The translations under genes and the position numbers were made by a program. This document shows positions 16,077 to 23,316 of a stretch of 28,032 nt of DNA, piece after piece. Every line of letters begins with the position of its first letter. Positions within the stretch are counted from its first letter, which is position 1. A model generated the notes under the pieces. That model had not been told where the DNA came from, searched no databases, and saw only the letters and a program-made list of their open reading frames with translations. This stretch comes from Collinsella aerofaciens. Lineage in GTDB: Bacteria; Actinomycetota; Coriobacteriia; Coriobacteriales; Coriobacteriaceae. Location of the stretch: contig JAPJOH010000030.1 of assembly GCA_030826265.1 (NCBI GenBank), positions 1-28,032 of the forward strand, read 5' to 3'.

Positions 16077-16656
16077 CGCAGGACTCCTCAGAGGTCTCGG
16101 CGGGCGTATAGGTGTAATACTGAGCCGGCTTGGATACAGACTTCTGACCATCATCGTCGCCCGCGGCGGCCTCGTCCTCGCCAATTAGGACGCGCTCGGT
16201 AGGCTGCTCGGCCTCCGCAGCGGCAGCGGCGAGCTTGCGATCGGCGTCGGCTGCAGGAGCCTTCACCTTATTGAAGAGCTTCTGCACAGCACCGGCGGCA
16301 GAGTCGGTCACGCTCGACACAGCATTGCTGGCCTCGGCCATGCTGCCCGTAACCTCGGAAATGTCGCGAACCACGGCTTCGACCTCTACGAGATTGGAGG
16401 TAAGGGCATCAACTGCCGTCTTGCTCGACTTAAGCAGCGGCTCCATCTGGGCAAGCGCCGGCGTAAGCTCATCGACAGCGCCATCGAGCTTTGCCACCAC
16501 AGGCAGAGCCTCGGCGATGGTGTTGTTGAGGTCGTTCACGGTCTTATCGAGCGAGTCGACAACATTGCGGGTCTTGCGCAGGGTAAGCGCGAGCTCAGCG
16601 ATGGCCCACACGCCGGCAACGGCGAGCAGCAGCAGGGCGATTTGAATGGGACTCAT
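16069..16656 (-). CDS. DUF948-like membrane-anchored coiled-coil protein
   Basis: This is a 195-residue protein with one N-terminal membrane helix (about 4-24, PIQIALLLLAVAGVWAIAELAL). A long heptad-rich segment follows (about 27-130: VVDSLDKTVNDLNNTI, KLDGAVDELTPAL). The tail is Ala/Glu-rich and polar, ending in PAQYYTYTPAETSEE. This architecture is that of DUF948 general-stress proteins (YtxG-like); the function is unknown. The ATG has GGGAGG upstream. It heads the overlapping set DUF948-RsbW-like-sigma-permease, so it is probably co-regulated with the sigma factor. Sequence similarity to DUF948 is judged by eye only. Confidence 0.75.
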   Translation of the reverse strand: MSPIQIALLLLAVAGVWAIAELALTLRKTRNVVDSLDKTVNDLNNTIAEALPVVAKLDGAVDELTPALAQMEPLLKSSKTAVDALTSNLVEVEAVVRDISEVTGSMAEASNAVSSVTDSAAGAVQKLFNKVKAPAADADRKLAAAAAEAEQPTERVLIGEDEAAAGDDDGQKSVSKPAQYYTYTPAETSEESCDE

Positions 16657-16696
16657 ACAAGCCTCCCGGAAGAATCGAAATACAGACGCTTTTCAT

Positions 16697-16714
16697 GGTA
16701 CCCCAAAGGGGACC
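16697..16714. other. Short hairpin between rarA and the DUF948-like gene
   Basis: GGTACCCC and GGGGACC pair around AAA with one bulged A. No U-tract follows on either strand, so it is not an evident terminator. The remaining 100-bp gap shows a weak TTGGCA but no well-spaced -10, so the operon promoter was not located. Confidence 0.25.
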
Positions 16715-16756
16715 GAACATGCCAAGAGCAGCAACGTGGGACAAAATTATCAGCAG

Positions 16757-18106
16757 CTACCTCGGTGCATTCCCGCTGCGGTCGCGTTCGCTTTGCTCTA
16801 CGCGCCACTCTTCCCAGCCGCGCCCGGCAGGCTGCCAAAATGCACCGCGTTCCAAGCCATCGGGCAAATAGCGCTGATCGACCCAGCCTTCGGGATAATC
16901 ATGTGGATACTTATACACACCGTATTCATCGCTGCCCGGGCGATGGCGATCGCGCAGATAACTCGGCACCTCGCGAAGCCCACTAGAATGGATATCGGCC
17001 AGCGCCGCATCGATCGAAGCCTCACACGCGTTGGATTTTGGCGCCAAGCACACATAGAGTGCAGCCTGAGCCAGGTTAATGCGGCACTCGGGATAGCCAA
17101 TGACCTCGGCAGACTTAAACGCGGCATGCGCCACCAAAAGCGCCTGCGGGTCGGCGTTGCCAACATCCTCAGAAGCGTGAATCATAATACGGCGAGCGAT
17201 AAACTTAGGATCCTCCCCAGCATCGATCATGCGCGCGAGCCAATAGATCGTGGCATCGGGGTCACTACCGCGCATAGACTTAATAAACGCACTGATGATG
17301 TCGTAGTGCATGTCGCCGTTTTTGTCGTATGTAAAGCCGCGACGCGGGTTGGCGATCTTCACGTCATCCACGGTGATGGGATAGCGCTCCCCCGCCGCGG
17401 GCGCTGGCGTTCCCTCGGTATCGGGACGCGTGACGGCAATCTCGCTCGCAAGCTCGAGCGTCGTGAGCGCCGAGCGAGCGTCACCCGCTGCCAGCGTGCA
17501 GATGGTCTTGACCGTATCCTCATCGGCCGAGAACTTACCGTTCAAGCCCTGCGGTGCCTCAAGCGCACGTTCAATAAGCGTGGCGATATCCTCATCCTTC
17601 AGATGCTCAAGCTCCACCACACGCCCACGCGACAACAGTGCCGAGTTGACCTCGAAGTACGGATTCTCCGTCGTGGCGCCAATCATAATGACGGTACGGT
17701 TCTCAACTGCATGCAGCAGGGCATCCTGCTGCGACTTAGAGAAGCGGTGAATCTCATCGATGAATAGAATGGTGCGGCGGTCGTAGGTATTCAGGCGCGT
17801 CTTGGCCTCATCAATCACGCGGCGCAAGTCCTTCACGGTGCCCGTCACAGCGCTGACCTCGACAAACTCGCTCTTAGTATGGCTGGCGATAATATGGGCC
17901 AGCGTCGTCTTACCCGTACCGGCCGGCCCATACAAAATCACACTGGAAAGCACGTCGTGCTCGATCGCGGCACGCAACCATGAGCCCTTACCGACGGCCT
18001 TTTGCTGGCCCACGTACTCGTCGAGCGAATTGGGGCGCATACGCACCGCAAGCGGCGCATTCTGAAAGGAACGCTCGCGCGTCGAAGCAGAAAAAAGGTC
18101 GTCCAT
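16757..18106 (-). CDS. rarA: Replication-associated recombination protein RarA (MgsA)
   Basis: RarA is a hexameric AAA+ ATPase related to clamp loaders that acts at stalled forks. The 449-residue product from ATG 18106 (MDDLFSAS; GGGA 5 nt upstream) has the ATPase domain first. It carries Walker A GPAGTGKT (60-67), Walker B ILFIDEIH (113-120), and sensor/Arg-finger region GATTENPYFEVNSALLSR. The C-terminal RarA tetramerisation domain follows (GDMHYDIISAFIKSMRGSDPD, ARRIMIHASEDVGNADP). ATG 18112 or TTG 18124 would add two or six residues. It follows the dGTPase-like gene by 60 bp. Confidence 0.95.
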   Translation of the reverse strand: MDDLFSASTRERSFQNAPLAVRMRPNSLDEYVGQQKAVGKGSWLRAAIEHDVLSSVILYGPAGTGKTTLAHIIASHTKSEFVEVSAVTGTVKDLRRVIDEAKTRLNTYDRRTILFIDEIHRFSKSQQDALLHAVENRTVIMIGATTENPYFEVNSALLSRGRVVELEHLKDEDIATLIERALEAPQGLNGKFSADEDTVKTICTLAAGDARSALTTLELASEIAVTRPDTEGTPAPAAGERYPITVDDVKIANPRRGFTYDKNGDMHYDIISAFIKSMRGSDPDATIYWLARMIDAGEDPKFIARRIMIHASEDVGNADPQALLVAHAAFKSAEVIGYPECRINLAQAALYVCLAPKSNACEASIDAALADIHSSGLREVPSYLRDRHRPGSDEYGVYKYPHDYPEGWVDQRYLPDGLERGAFWQPAGRGWEEWRVEQSERDRSGNAPR

Positions 18107-18145
18107 AGCCATCCCGTGTATCAATCAAAAACGTTTTCCACTAAC

Positions 18146-18151
18146 AGTATA
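18146..18151 (-). promoter_or_regulatory. Candidate -10 element for rarA
   Basis: TATACT lies on the minus strand in the 60-bp dgt-rarA gap, 40 nt before the rarA start. The -35 region is poor, and a small hairpin (ACGAAC/GTTCGT) overlaps the dgt stop. Weak support. Confidence 0.3.
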
Positions 18152-18166
18152 CCGAATATATACGAA

Positions 18167-19414
18167 CTACCGTTCGTTAATATAGGTACGGTGCGGAAAC
18201 TCCAGACCGGGGAACAGCTTGCTCGTCAGTTCGCAGAAATAACCGTCCGTCATGCTCGCGATATAATCCACCACGGCTTGATCCTTGTCGTCCTGCCAGG
18301 CATAGGTGCGATCGTAGTAGGAAAGCTGCTGCTCAATGCGCGAAATATGGTGCTTAAAGATGTACGAGGACTCGTCACCACTGTTTAGATCCCGCAGGCA
18401 ACGGTCGTAGAGCTTTTCGAACGCCTCGCGCAGCTCCACCTCGGAATCGCCTTCGATACCGCCCTTGCTATAGATCTTCTCGTAGTTCTCGCGCTTGGCT
18501 CGGCGGATTTCCTCAAACAGGTCCTCGCTCATCTCGATGCGCGGCTTACCATAGCTGTGCTCAACGATATCGATGGAGGCATGCGTGAGGATCCAACTGT
18601 TGTAGGCACCGCCCCGGCCATCATCAAAAGCGTCGGGTGACAGCAGGCCCGCCGCGATCGCATCCTGACGGTCACGACCGACGTAGGCAAGAATATCCGA
18701 GATGCGAACGACGCAGCCCTCGAGCGTCATGGGACGCAGATGCCCAATTGCGCTATAGCCCGTGGCAATGCAATCCTCAACCGTCTGGTCAAACTGGTCA
18801 AAGGAGCTCATGTCCGAGAGCTCAAACACACGCTGCTCGTACTCGCCGTTATGGCATAGCACGCCGTCGAGCGTCTGGAGCGACACGTTGCGGCCGTACA
18901 GTGTGTCGAGCACGCGGACCGACTGCACGTTATGGAAAAAATAACGCCCCGTACGCTCATGATAGATATCGTTGAGGAAACGCTCGCCGGCATGGCCGAA
19001 AGGCGTGTGTCCCAAGTCGTGACCCAGGCCAATCGCCTCGATCAGATCGCAATTGAGCCCCAGGGCGCGACCGATATCGCGCGCAATGCGGGAGACGAGC
19101 TGCACGTGCAAACCGCGGCGTGACAGATCGTCATTGCTACGGAAGCTAAAGACCTGCGTTTTGCCTGCATAACGGGTGTACGCCGGAAGATGAAGTATCT
19201 TTTCGGTATCGCGCATAAACGCCGGGCGCATAAGCGTGCCTTTGTCGGCGGCGCGATCAATACGACGAATGACCTGATCGTCGTTGCAACGATACGGGTT
19301 GACATAGCCCGAAGCACGATCGGCGGCAATGCGCTCGACAAGTTCGGGCGACAACGCCGAGGGAATACGGTCCATGCGCGCCTTAATGACGGCCGTTTCT
19401 TGATTAGTTGCCAT
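18167..19414 (-). CDS. dgt: Deoxyguanosinetriphosphate triphosphohydrolase-like HD-domain protein
   Basis: This 415-residue protein is of the dGTPase-like HD superfamily, which hydrolyses dNTPs to the nucleoside and tripolyphosphate. The metal site is visible as His103 (RGLHVQLVSRIAR), the HD pair 132-133 in GLGHDLGHTPFGHAGE, and a later Asp in VVRISDILAYVGRD. The region PAYTRYAGKTQVFSF matches the dNTP-binding segment. The start at ATG 19414 has AAGGAG 6 nt upstream; nine upstream codons are rejected. Substrate preference among dNTPs is not readable. It follows the prepilin peptidase by 31 nt. Confidence 0.93.
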   Translation of the reverse strand: MATNQETAVIKARMDRIPSALSPELVERIAADRASGYVNPYRCNDDQVIRRIDRAADKGTLMRPAFMRDTEKILHLPAYTRYAGKTQVFSFRSNDDLSRRGLHVQLVSRIARDIGRALGLNCDLIEAIGLGHDLGHTPFGHAGERFLNDIYHERTGRYFFHNVQSVRVLDTLYGRNVSLQTLDGVLCHNGEYEQRVFELSDMSSFDQFDQTVEDCIATGYSAIGHLRPMTLEGCVVRISDILAYVGRDRQDAIAAGLLSPDAFDDGRGGAYNSWILTHASIDIVEHSYGKPRIEMSEDLFEEIRRAKRENYEKIYSKGGIEGDSEVELREAFEKLYDRCLRDLNSGDESSYIFKHHISRIEQQLSYYDRTYAWQDDKDQAVVDYIASMTDGYFCELTSKLFPGLEFPHRTYINER

Positions 19415-19445
19415 GGCATGCTCCTTAAGAAGGATGCGCAATCGG

Positions 19446-19868
19446 TTACAAAGTGCAGCCCACGACCTCGATTATGGCAAAAATCGGCACCAAAAACGGG
19501 AGCAATGGCAGGGAGCGTGATTTTGTGAAGAGGCAGGAGAGGGCCAGGGCCAGGAGTGCGACGGCAAATGCCACGATGCCACCCATAGGGTCGAGCGTGC
19601 AAAGCGCGAAGAGCGCCTTGGCATCCCCCATGCCGATGCCCGGGGCGTGGCGAAGGCGCCGCCAGAGCGACTCAGTGAGCACAAGGGCAAGGTAGAAGAT
19701 GACCGCAAGACCGGCGTGGTCAAGCGCTGTGTTCAAACCGAGGTCGAGCCAAACGCCCGCCAACGCCGCCACGGCACATGCGCCGGCAAGCCCATTGGGA
19801 AACCGTCGCTCTCGGGCATCAATTGCCACGCTGGCAAAGATGCAAATCCAAAACGGGATATAGACCAT
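19446..19868 (-). CDS. Single-domain A24 prepilin peptidase
   Basis: This is a 140-residue integral membrane aspartic peptidase of family A24. The two catalytic aspartates are in IDARERRFPNG (Asp17) and GMGDAK (Asp82), both with their conserved surroundings. Four to five hydrophobic helices fill the rest. It lacks the N-terminal cysteine-rich methyltransferase domain of PilD/TadV-type bifunctional enzymes, so it resembles TadV/CpaA or archaeal-type single-domain peptidases. The ATG at 19868 follows a strong GAGGAGGAG site. No pilin or Tad genes are in the window, so its substrate must lie elsewhere. It is separated from the glycosyltransferase upstream by a repeat-derived terminator. Confidence 0.9.
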   Translation of the reverse strand: MVYIPFWICIFASVAIDARERRFPNGLAGACAVAALAGVWLDLGLNTALDHAGLAVIFYLALVLTESLWRRLRHAPGIGMGDAKALFALCTLDPMGGIVAFAVALLALALSCLFTKSRSLPLLPFLVPIFAIIEVVGCTL

Positions 19869-19900
19869 CGGACTCCTCCTCGAGCTGCATCGCAAAAGCA

Positions 19901-19941
19901 AAAACCACCACAAAGGTGCCTGTCCCCTTTGCGGTGGTTTT
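19901..19941 (-). repeat. 41-bp palindromic terminator-like repeat, copy 1
   Basis: AAAACCACC and CAAAGG arms pair with CCTTTG and GGTGGTTTT around an inner GTGCCTGTCC segment, giving a stem of about 16 bp with one mismatch. On the minus strand it ends in GGTTTTTGCTTTTG, so it can terminate the glycosyltransferase transcript 9 nt after that gene. It is 38/41 identical to the reverse complement of copy 2 at 27697-27737. Confidence 0.85.
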
Positions 19942-19949
19942 GGTGGTGG

Positions 19950-21245
19950 TTATTTGGCGCCTTGCATGACCTCGTCAAGGGTAACGTTGACGGCGTGCTG
20001 CGTCGGCACCCAGTCGACCTTCAGGAACAGCGCGGCCACCGTGATGGGGATATAGCTGAACATAAAGATCGGGAAGGTAAACAGGTTAGTCACCAGGCGC
20101 CACTTTTGCGCGCAGTGAATATGCTTGTACTCAAAGATAGTCGTGAGCAACGCCAGGATAAAGAACGTCTGATACATCATGGCGAAGGTCATAATGAGCG
20201 AAGCGGCGCACGCCTGCATCTCGACTTCGGTTGCCAAGAAACCATGCGAAAGGCCACCCACAATCAAGAACGTCGCATTAGCGAGCATCGAGATCAGCGA
20301 TAGCAGCATACCCGGGGCGATCGTCATGAACATGTCGTAGGCGGCAAAGCGATGATAGCGGAACGTCGACTTGACCAGATGCTTACCGTAGGTAAAGAAC
20401 ACCTGGTAAAAGCCCTTGGTCCAGCGCATACGCTGCTTCCAGGATGCCTTGAACGTCACGGGTTGCTCGTCAAAGAACTCCGCCGGCGCATAGCCAATGC
20501 GAATACCGTGAATAGCGCAGAACGTAGTGAACTGAATGTCCTCGGTCAGCGTGTGGAACTGCCAACCGTGCATGCCCTCGATAACGCTTGACGAGATAAG
20601 GTAACCCGAACCCGAAACAGCGCAGGACGTCTTACAGATATTGCGCGCGTTGTTGAGGAAGCGCGCCTCGCGTAGATACCACGTGGCATTAGCAGCCGAG
20701 ATCCACGAGCTGCCGAAGTTCTTGGAATTGCGATAGCTCGTGACCACATGGAAGCCCTGGTCAAAGGCATCGTTCATCTTGGACACGTAATCGCGGGAGA
20801 TAACGTTGTCGGCATCGAAGATAAAGTAGCCCTCAAACGTGTCGGGATACTCGTTGAGAATGCGATCGAAACCAAAGTCCATGACCCAGCTCTTGCCCTT
20901 TCGGGCCAGGTCATTGCGCTCGTAAACAATGGCACCGGCCTCGCGCGCGAGCTGCGCCGTGTTGTCGGTGCAGGCATCGGCGACCACGAAAACCTCGATA
21001 AGCTCGGACGGATAGTCCTGGTCCTTGATGGAGCGTACGAGATTGGCAATTACGGCTTCCTCGTTATGCGCCGCGATAAAAAAGGCATAGCGATGGAGTT
21101 TTTTGGCCTTGGGAGGCGCGACCTCGCCACGAAGAGCGCCAATGACAAAGAAGACCACCTGGTACAGAAAGCAGACCGTGAGCAGCGTGACGACAATCTG
21201 GTTGAAGATCACGATGGGTGTGTTGGTTTGTAAAAAGGCGAGCAT
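19950..21245 (-). CDS. Family 2 processive glycosyltransferase
   Basis: This is a 431-residue membrane glycosyltransferase. A hydrophobic helix lies at about 11-37. The GT-A domain follows with FFIAAHNEEAVI, Asp90 (VVADACTDN), DAD 144-146, TED 234-236 and QRMRW 271-275. The C-terminus has four to five more membrane helices (about 300-410). The D, DxD, TED, QxxRW set marks processive beta-glycan synthases (BcsA, IcaA/PgaC and hyaluronan synthase class). The product is not predictable, and no partner genes (deacetylase, PilZ, export) are nearby. The ATG at 21245 has GGGAG upstream. It sits between rluD and a terminator repeat, so it is probably a single-gene unit. Confidence 0.9.
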   Translation of the reverse strand: MLAFLQTNTPIVIFNQIVVTLLTVCFLYQVVFFVIGALRGEVAPPKAKKLHRYAFFIAAHNEEAVIANLVRSIKDQDYPSELIEVFVVADACTDNTAQLAREAGAIVYERNDLARKGKSWVMDFGFDRILNEYPDTFEGYFIFDADNVISRDYVSKMNDAFDQGFHVVTSYRNSKNFGSSWISAANATWYLREARFLNNARNICKTSCAVSGSGYLISSSVIEGMHGWQFHTLTEDIQFTTFCAIHGIRIGYAPAEFFDEQPVTFKASWKQRMRWTKGFYQVFFTYGKHLVKSTFRYHRFAAYDMFMTIAPGMLLSLISMLANATFLIVGGLSHGFLATEVEMQACAASLIMTFAMMYQTFFILALLTTIFEYKHIHCAQKWRLVTNLFTFPIFMFSYIPITVAALFLKVDWVPTQHAVNVTLDEVMQGAK

Positions 21246-21279
21246 GCAGGCTCCCAGCAACGTGTAACGTAAACAATCG

Positions 21280-21309
21280 TATATCTTACCGCAGGCTTAC
21301 CGAGTTCAA
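21280..21309 (-). promoter_or_regulatory. Candidate promoter of the glycosyltransferase gene
   Basis: On the minus strand TTGAAC (21304-21309) is followed 17-18 bp later by AGATAT/GATATA (21280-21286), in the 82-bp gap after rluD. The -10 match is weak. Confidence 0.3.
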
Positions 21310-21327
21310 GAAACCACCTAATACTGG

Positions 21328-22341
21328 CTAGGCTTCGAGAAGACCGAGCTGCGGAACGATGTCGTCGCCGGCGGCAGTGCGACCAAGCGAACGCAGGGCC
21401 AGATCGTCCAGAACCGCGGCAAGATCCCACGGCAGCTCATCACGGCACTCAATGCGCTTCCCCGTTACGGGATGATCGAACGCAACGCGCCAAGAATGCA
21501 GGAACTGCCTGGTCAGGCCCTGATCGGCACGCGCATCGCACTTGCCGTAGAGCGGATCGCCCACGCAGGCGTGGTTGATATGGCGCATATGCACGCGAAT
21601 CTGATGTGTGCGGCCCGTAAACAGGTGGCACTCAACGAGCGTATAGCCGTCGTCAAAACGCGTGGAATCAAAGCGCTCGAGGACCTTAAAGGTCGTAATG
21701 GCCTGACGGGCAAAGGGGTCATCCGAAACCGCCATCTTCACGCGGTCGCGCGTGGAACGGGCAATACCGGTGTTGATAGTGCCCTCGTCCATGGCGATGT
21801 GACCGTGAACGAGCGTGATATAGCGACGGTCGAGCGTGCGCGTGCGGATGAGATTCTGAAGCGCGCGCTGGGTGTCGTCGTCTTTTGCCGCGAGCATAAG
21901 GCCCGAGGTATCGCGATCCAGGCGATGCACGATGCCGGGGCGGTCCTCACCCTGCACAGTACCAAGATGATCGATGCCGCAGTGGTAGACCAGAGCGTTC
22001 GCAAGGGTGCCGCTCTCGTGGCCATGGGCGGGATGGCACACCAGGCCCCGCTGCTTGGAGAGCACGATAAGGTAGTCGTCCTCGTAGCGGATATCGAGGG
22101 GAATGGCCTCGGGAATCACGTCGGTCGGGTCGTGCGGCTCGGGCAAGTCGACCGAGATGCGATCGCCGGCGCGTACGGCGTACTTTTTAGAGAGACAAGT
22201 CTCACCGTTGACGGCAACGGCGCCTCCCTCGATCAGATGCGCGCAGGCAGAGCGCGTGGGACAGCCATCGTTGGCGCCCAAATAGGCGTCAAGACGCTGA
22301 CCAGCGGAATCGTCGGCAACAAGAATATGGATGTCGGCCAT
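21328..22341 (-). CDS. rluD: RluD-type 23S rRNA pseudouridine synthase
   Basis: This 337-residue protein is of the RluA family. An S4 RNA-binding domain (about 14-65, RLDAYLGA... VNG) precedes the catalytic domain, whose HRLDRDTSG (139-147) carries the nucleophile Asp142. The family motifs GLVCHPAHGH and LFTGRTHQIRVHM are also present. RluD makes pseudouridines in helix 69 of 23S rRNA; other RluA paralogues differ little in sequence, so the exact target sites are inferred. It shares one nucleotide with the lspA stop (TAATG), the very common lspA-rluD coupling. Confidence 0.94.
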   Translation of the reverse strand: MADIHILVADDSAGQRLDAYLGANDGCPTRSACAHLIEGGAVAVNGETCLSKKYAVRAGDRISVDLPEPHDPTDVIPEAIPLDIRYEDDYLIVLSKQRGLVCHPAHGHESGTLANALVYHCGIDHLGTVQGEDRPGIVHRLDRDTSGLMLAAKDDDTQRALQNLIRTRTLDRRYITLVHGHIAMDEGTINTGIARSTRDRVKMAVSDDPFARQAITTFKVLERFDSTRFDDGYTLVECHLFTGRTHQIRVHMRHINHACVGDPLYGKCDARADQGLTRQFLHSWRVAFDHPVTGKRIECRDELPWDLAAVLDDLALRSLGRTAAGDDIVPQLGLLEA

Positions 22342-22940
22342 TAACGCTCATTCCTTTCGCGAATCTTGCGGGCACGCTCCCCACGCTGCTTGGCTTTGCG
22401 CTTAGCGCGGGCCTCATCACGGGCATTGAGCTCGGCAGTCGCATCGACTTCGCGGGCAGCAGGGCTCAAGAACATGTAGCCGATGAGGGCAAGCACGACG
22501 CCTACGGTGATGCCAATATCGGCCACGTTAAAGACGGGAAAGTCGATGAAGGTGGTGGCAATAAAATCGGTCACGAAGCCAAAGGCCAAACGATCGATAG
22601 CGTTGCCGATAGCACCGCCCGCAACCATCGCCATGCCCACAACCTCAAGATGGGCGAGCTGGGGCGCACGAACGAGGTACACGGCAATAGCGATAATGAC
22701 CGCCAACGCCAGCACGGCAAACGCGATGCCATGCCCCTCGCCCATGCTAAAGGCGGCTCCGATATTGCGGACAAATAGAAAGTCGATCACACCGGGGATA
22801 ACAGTCACATGCAAAGCGTCGCCCACGGCACGAACCGCAAGCTTGGTCAGCTGGTCAACAAGCAGCACAACCAGCGCCACCCCACCAGCAACACCCAACC
22901 GCCAACGCAAAGGCGGCGTCATATCCCCAGCACGACCCAA
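22341..22940 (-). CDS. lspA: Lipoprotein signal peptidase II
   Basis: LspA is the membrane aspartic peptidase that removes lipoprotein signal peptides after diacylglyceryl modification. Four membrane helices span about 15-160, with the catalytic dyad Asp116 (GNAIDRL) and Asp141 (FNVADIGI) and the conserved FVRNIGAAFS. The last 40 residues are highly charged (ARAKRKAKQRGERARK), longer than usual. I keep the TTG start at 22940 because AGGGG lies 6 nt before it; the first ATG (22922) has a Shine-Dalgarno only about 2 nt away. It is co-transcribed with rluD. Confidence 0.94.
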   Translation of the reverse strand: MGRAGDMTPPLRWRLGVAGGVALVVLLVDQLTKLAVRAVGDALHVTVIPGVIDFLFVRNIGAAFSMGEGHGIAFAVLALAVIIAIAVYLVRAPQLAHLEVVGMAMVAGGAIGNAIDRLAFGFVTDFIATTFIDFPVFNVADIGITVGVVLALIGYMFLSPAAREVDATAELNARDEARAKRKAKQRGERARKIRERNER

Positions 22941-22969
22941 ATCAATCCCCTACCCTCAAGAACATCGAA

Positions 22970-22984
22970 TTACGTTTAACGTAA
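22970..22984. promoter_or_regulatory. Palindrome in the lspA leader
   Basis: TTACGTT and AACGTAA flank a single T, a perfect 7-bp inverted repeat. It sits just downstream of a candidate -10 (TATAAG, minus strand, 22993-22998), at about the expected transcription start of lspA-rluD. The position suits a repressor operator. No regulator is identified. Confidence 0.35.
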
Positions 22985-22992
22985 GTAACCAT

Positions 22993-22998
22993 CTTATA
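22993..22998 (-). promoter_or_regulatory. Candidate -10 element of lspA-rluD
   Basis: TATAAG on the minus strand lies 52 nt before the TTG start and downstream of the 23061-23091 terminator. No good -35 is visible. Confidence 0.35.
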
Positions 22999-23060
22999 GT
23001 GACAAACGCCAAACATGCAGCATATTCACCAACGCTGGCGAAATAACCAGCACAAAACAA

Positions 23061-23091
23061 AAGCGACATTCCGAATAACGGAATGTCGCTT
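23061..23091 (-). terminator. Rho-independent terminator between ileS and lspA
   Basis: A perfect 13-bp inverted repeat (AAGCGACATTCCG at 23061-23073 and its complement at 23079-23091, loop AATAA) is followed on the minus strand by TTTTGTTTTG. It ends transcription coming from ileS through the structured 23092-23316 region. Confidence 0.88.
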
Positions 23092-23280
23092 GATAGCTTT
23101 CGACTAAGAGCGAAAGCGAAAGAAAGCCTTTAGCTCCAGCAATGGAAACGCCGCGCTATCGTCACCAACAGCGAAAACGTCCCTAAGCGAGCAAGGTGAC
23201 GTGAAAGAGGAGGGAAGCGTACTTTGGTACGCGACCGACGATTGAACGTCAGATTGCCGCTTAGGGGCGTTTGCAGCGTC
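23092..23280 (-). ncRNA. Highly structured region downstream of ileS, possible small RNA or intergenic repeat
   Basis: No gene is evident, but nested inverted repeats fill it. GATAGC/GCTATC (23092-23097, 23155-23160) encloses GCTTTCG/CGAAAGC (23096-23102, 23111-23117). A second, rod-like fold has AAACGTCCCTAAGCG (23175-23189) against 23258-23272, then 23191-23202 against 23246-23257. A 14/13-nt internal loop follows, and GCGTAC/GTACGC (23217-23222, 23227-23232) caps it. It is bounded by a terminator at 23061-23091 and a 16-bp hairpin at 23282-23316. It could be a processed 3'UTR RNA or a species-level repeat. The strand is inferred from the flanking terminator. Confidence 0.4.
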
Positions 23281-23281
23281 G

Positions 23282-23316
23282 GTAGGTTACGGCGTTCTAC
23301 GAACGCCGTAACCTAC
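23282..23316. repeat. Perfect 16-bp hairpin overlapping the ileS stop
   Basis: GTAGGTTACGGCGTTC (23282-23297) and its exact complement (23301-23316) are separated by TAC. The ileS stop codon lies within the right arm. No U-tract follows, so it is not a classical terminator; it may stabilise the 3' end. Confidence 0.7.

Noticed and set aside
23201..23245. Possible 14-codon peptide (GTG to TGA) in the structured ileS-lspA interval
   Set aside because: Only a weak ribosome site, and it spans the apical hairpin and internal loop of the fold; the structure explains the sequence better.
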